A DNA stretch of 7,358 bases. Origin: Pseudomonadota bacterium. Lineage in GTDB: Bacteria > Pseudomonadota > Alphaproteobacteria > Rhizobiales > Beijerinckiaceae. Below are positions 6,490-7,358 of the stretch, one piece after another. The position numbers were made by a program, and so were the translations under genes. The notes below the pieces were generated by a model that saw only the letters and a list, made by a program, of their open reading frames with translations, was not told the DNA's origin and did no database searches. Each line of letters begins with the position of its first letter. The stretch's first letter is position 1. The stretch covers positions 1 to 7,358 of the forward strand of contig JAGWRL010000324.1 in assembly GCA_028876585.1 (NCBI GenBank). Reading direction: 5' to 3'.

Positions 6490-6828
6490 GTGAGCCTCGT
6501 CTACAAGGTCGTCGGGCGCGACGATTGGGCGGCGGCGGAGCGCGAAGGCGTGTTCCACGGCGCGGCGATTGATCTCAAAGACGGCTACATCCACCTCTCG
6601 GCCGCCGATCAGGTGGCCAAAACCGTCGCGCTCTATTTCGCCGAGCGCGACGACCTGCTGCTGGTCGCGCTCGACGCCGAGGCGTTTCCGGCGCTGAAAT
6701 GGGAGCCCTCGCGCGGCGGCGCGCCGTTTCCGCATCTCTATGCGTCGCTGCCGCTCGACCGCGTCGCCTGGGCGCGGCCGTTCTCCTCGCGCGACCCGCA
6801 AGCGCTCGCCGCGCTGATCGCGGCTTAA
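6490..6828 (+). CDS. DUF952 domain-containing protein
   Basis: This is a small cytoplasmic protein of 112 aa; the DUF952 domain fills its whole length. The function is not established. Family landmarks visible are YKV near the N-terminus (5-7), DGYIHLS (31-37), a Q...T...YF helix (41-50), WEPSRGG (71-77) and FPHLY (80-84). From memory, the solved fold has been compared to ADP-ribosyltransferases, but I would not assign activity on that basis. The start is GTG at 6490, with AGGAG at 6478-6482, 7 bases upstream and overlapping the end of dnaA, so translation is probably linked to dnaA. It ends 6 bases before pyrD and in the same frame. DUF952 genes next to pyrD recur in alphaproteobacteria as I remember them, which suggests a link with pyrimidine synthesis that is unproven. 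Confidence 0.9.
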   Translation: MSLVYKVVGRDDWAAAEREGVFHGAAIDLKDGYIHLSAADQVAKTVALYFAERDDLLLVALDAEAFPALKWEPSRGGAPFPHLYASLPLDRVAWARPFSSRDPQALAALIAA

Positions 6829-6836
6829 GCCGCGAT
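6817..6836 (+). repeat. 20-bp perfect palindrome over the DUF952 stop and pyrD start
   Basis: ATCGCGGCTT (6817-6826) is followed directly by its exact reverse complement (6827-6836). As RNA it can form an 8-bp GC-rich stem with a UUAA loop that carries the DUF952 stop codon (6826-6828). The right arm takes in the A and U of the pyrD start codon (6835-6837). There is no Shine-Dalgarno in this gap, so the structure or coupling to the upstream gene may decide pyrD initiation. Confidence 0.75.
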
Positions 6837-7358
6837 GCGGTTCGCGGCGTCCCTGCTTGGCTTGCTGCCGCCGGAGGCCGCGCATCGGGCCGCAATTCGC
6901 GCCGCCGGCTTTTATCCGTTTCAGCACGCCGCCGACGCCGATCCGCGCCTGCGCGTCGCGGCGTTCGGCCTCGACTTCCCCAATCCGCTCGGCCTCGCCG
7001 CCGGTTTCGACAAGAGCGCCGAGGCGGTCGACGGACTCAGCCGGCTCGGCTTCGGCTTCGTCGAAGTCGGCACGCTGACGCCAAAGCCGCAGGCCGGCAA
7101 TCCGAAGCCGCGCCTGTTCCGGCTGCGCGAGGACGGGGCCATCGTCAATCGCATGGGCTTCAACAACGACGGCTACGCCGCCGCGCTGGCGCGGCTGGAG
7201 CGGGCGCAGCGGCGCGGGCTGGTCGGCGTCAATATCGGCCCCAACAAGGATTCGCCCGACCGGATCGCCGATTATGTCGAGGGGATCGAGACCTTCGCCG
7301 AAGTCGCCGACTATTTCACCATCAACATTTCCTCGCCCAACACGCCGGGCCTGCGCAA
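6835..7358 (+). CDS. pyrD: Quinone-dependent dihydroorotate dehydrogenase (class 2), N-terminal part
   Basis: PyrD oxidises dihydroorotate to orotate, the fourth step of pyrimidine synthesis, passing electrons through FMN to membrane quinone. The frame runs off the window end, so only 174 residues are seen. The N-terminal helix region ([14 protein letters not shown], 7-20) matches the membrane-associating extension that marks class 2 enzymes; class 1 enzymes lack it. FMN and substrate motifs follow: LGLAAGFDK (52-60), [13 protein letters not shown] (74-86), PRLFRL (92-97), NRMGFNNDG (105-113), GVNIGPNK (131-138) and [11 protein letters not shown] (164-174). Ser167 is the expected catalytic base and Asn164 its partner. 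The ATG at 6835 is the only sensible start, because the DUF952 stop lies in the same frame 6 bases upstream. There is no ribosome binding site, which points to translational coupling with the DUF952 gene. Confidence 0.97.
   Translation, partial: MRFAASLLGLLPPEAAHRAAIRAAGFYPFQHAADADPRLRVAAFGLDFPNPLGLAAGFDKSAEAVDGLSRLGFGFVEVGTLTPKPQAGNPKPRLFRLREDGAIVNRMGFNNDGYAAALARLERAQRRGLVGVNIGPNKDSPDRIADYVEGIETFAEVADYFTINISSPNTPGLR

Overview
The window is high-GC bacterial DNA. The protein sequences look alphaproteobacterial, most likely Hyphomicrobiales (Rhizobiales) in the Bradyrhizobium/Beijerinckia/Methylocystis neighbourhood. This placement rests on remembered family resemblance (DnaA domain III/IV wording, the MurB 'MHCNFLIN' block, a DUF952-pyrD pair), not on a search.

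Layout. (1) 1-1519, + strand: the 3' end of murC and a complete murB, joined by a 4-base GTGA overlap. This is the mur part of a dcw (division and cell wall) cluster. The expected next genes (ddl, ftsQ) do not follow. (2) 1488-4048, - strand: a two-gene unit read towards murB, an unrecognised membrane-associated alpha/beta-hydrolase-like protein followed by a cytochrome P450. They overlap by ATGA, and the P450 3' end overlaps the murB 3' end by 32 bp. (3) 4049-5027: almost 1 kb without a convincing gene, AT-richer in its middle. It holds a good hairpin plus T8 terminator, a two-copy imperfect tandem repeat, a possible short RNA, a weak small ORF, and a perfect 10-bp inverted repeat ahead of dnaA. 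(4) 5028-7358, + strand: dnaA (complete, 485 aa from a GTG with a strong ribosome binding site), a DUF952 protein 4 bases later, and the 5' part of pyrD 6 bases after that. A 20-bp perfect palindrome covers the DUF952 stop codon and the first two bases of the pyrD start.

How the genes work together. MurC and MurB perform consecutive-stage steps of UDP-MurNAc-peptide synthesis. DnaA initiates chromosome replication, and PyrD makes orotate for pyrimidine nucleotides. The spacing suggests that dnaA, the DUF952 gene and pyrD are co-transcribed, so the initiator would sit in a nucleotide-supply operon rather than next to dnaN/recF. The hydrolase-P450 pair looks like a small accessory lipid or secondary-metabolite module placed between two core blocks. 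Its substrate cannot be read from the sequence.

I do not see a clear new defence or mobile system. The best leads are the hydrolase/P450 pair, the pyrD-start palindrome, and the structured non-coding stretch upstream of dnaA.
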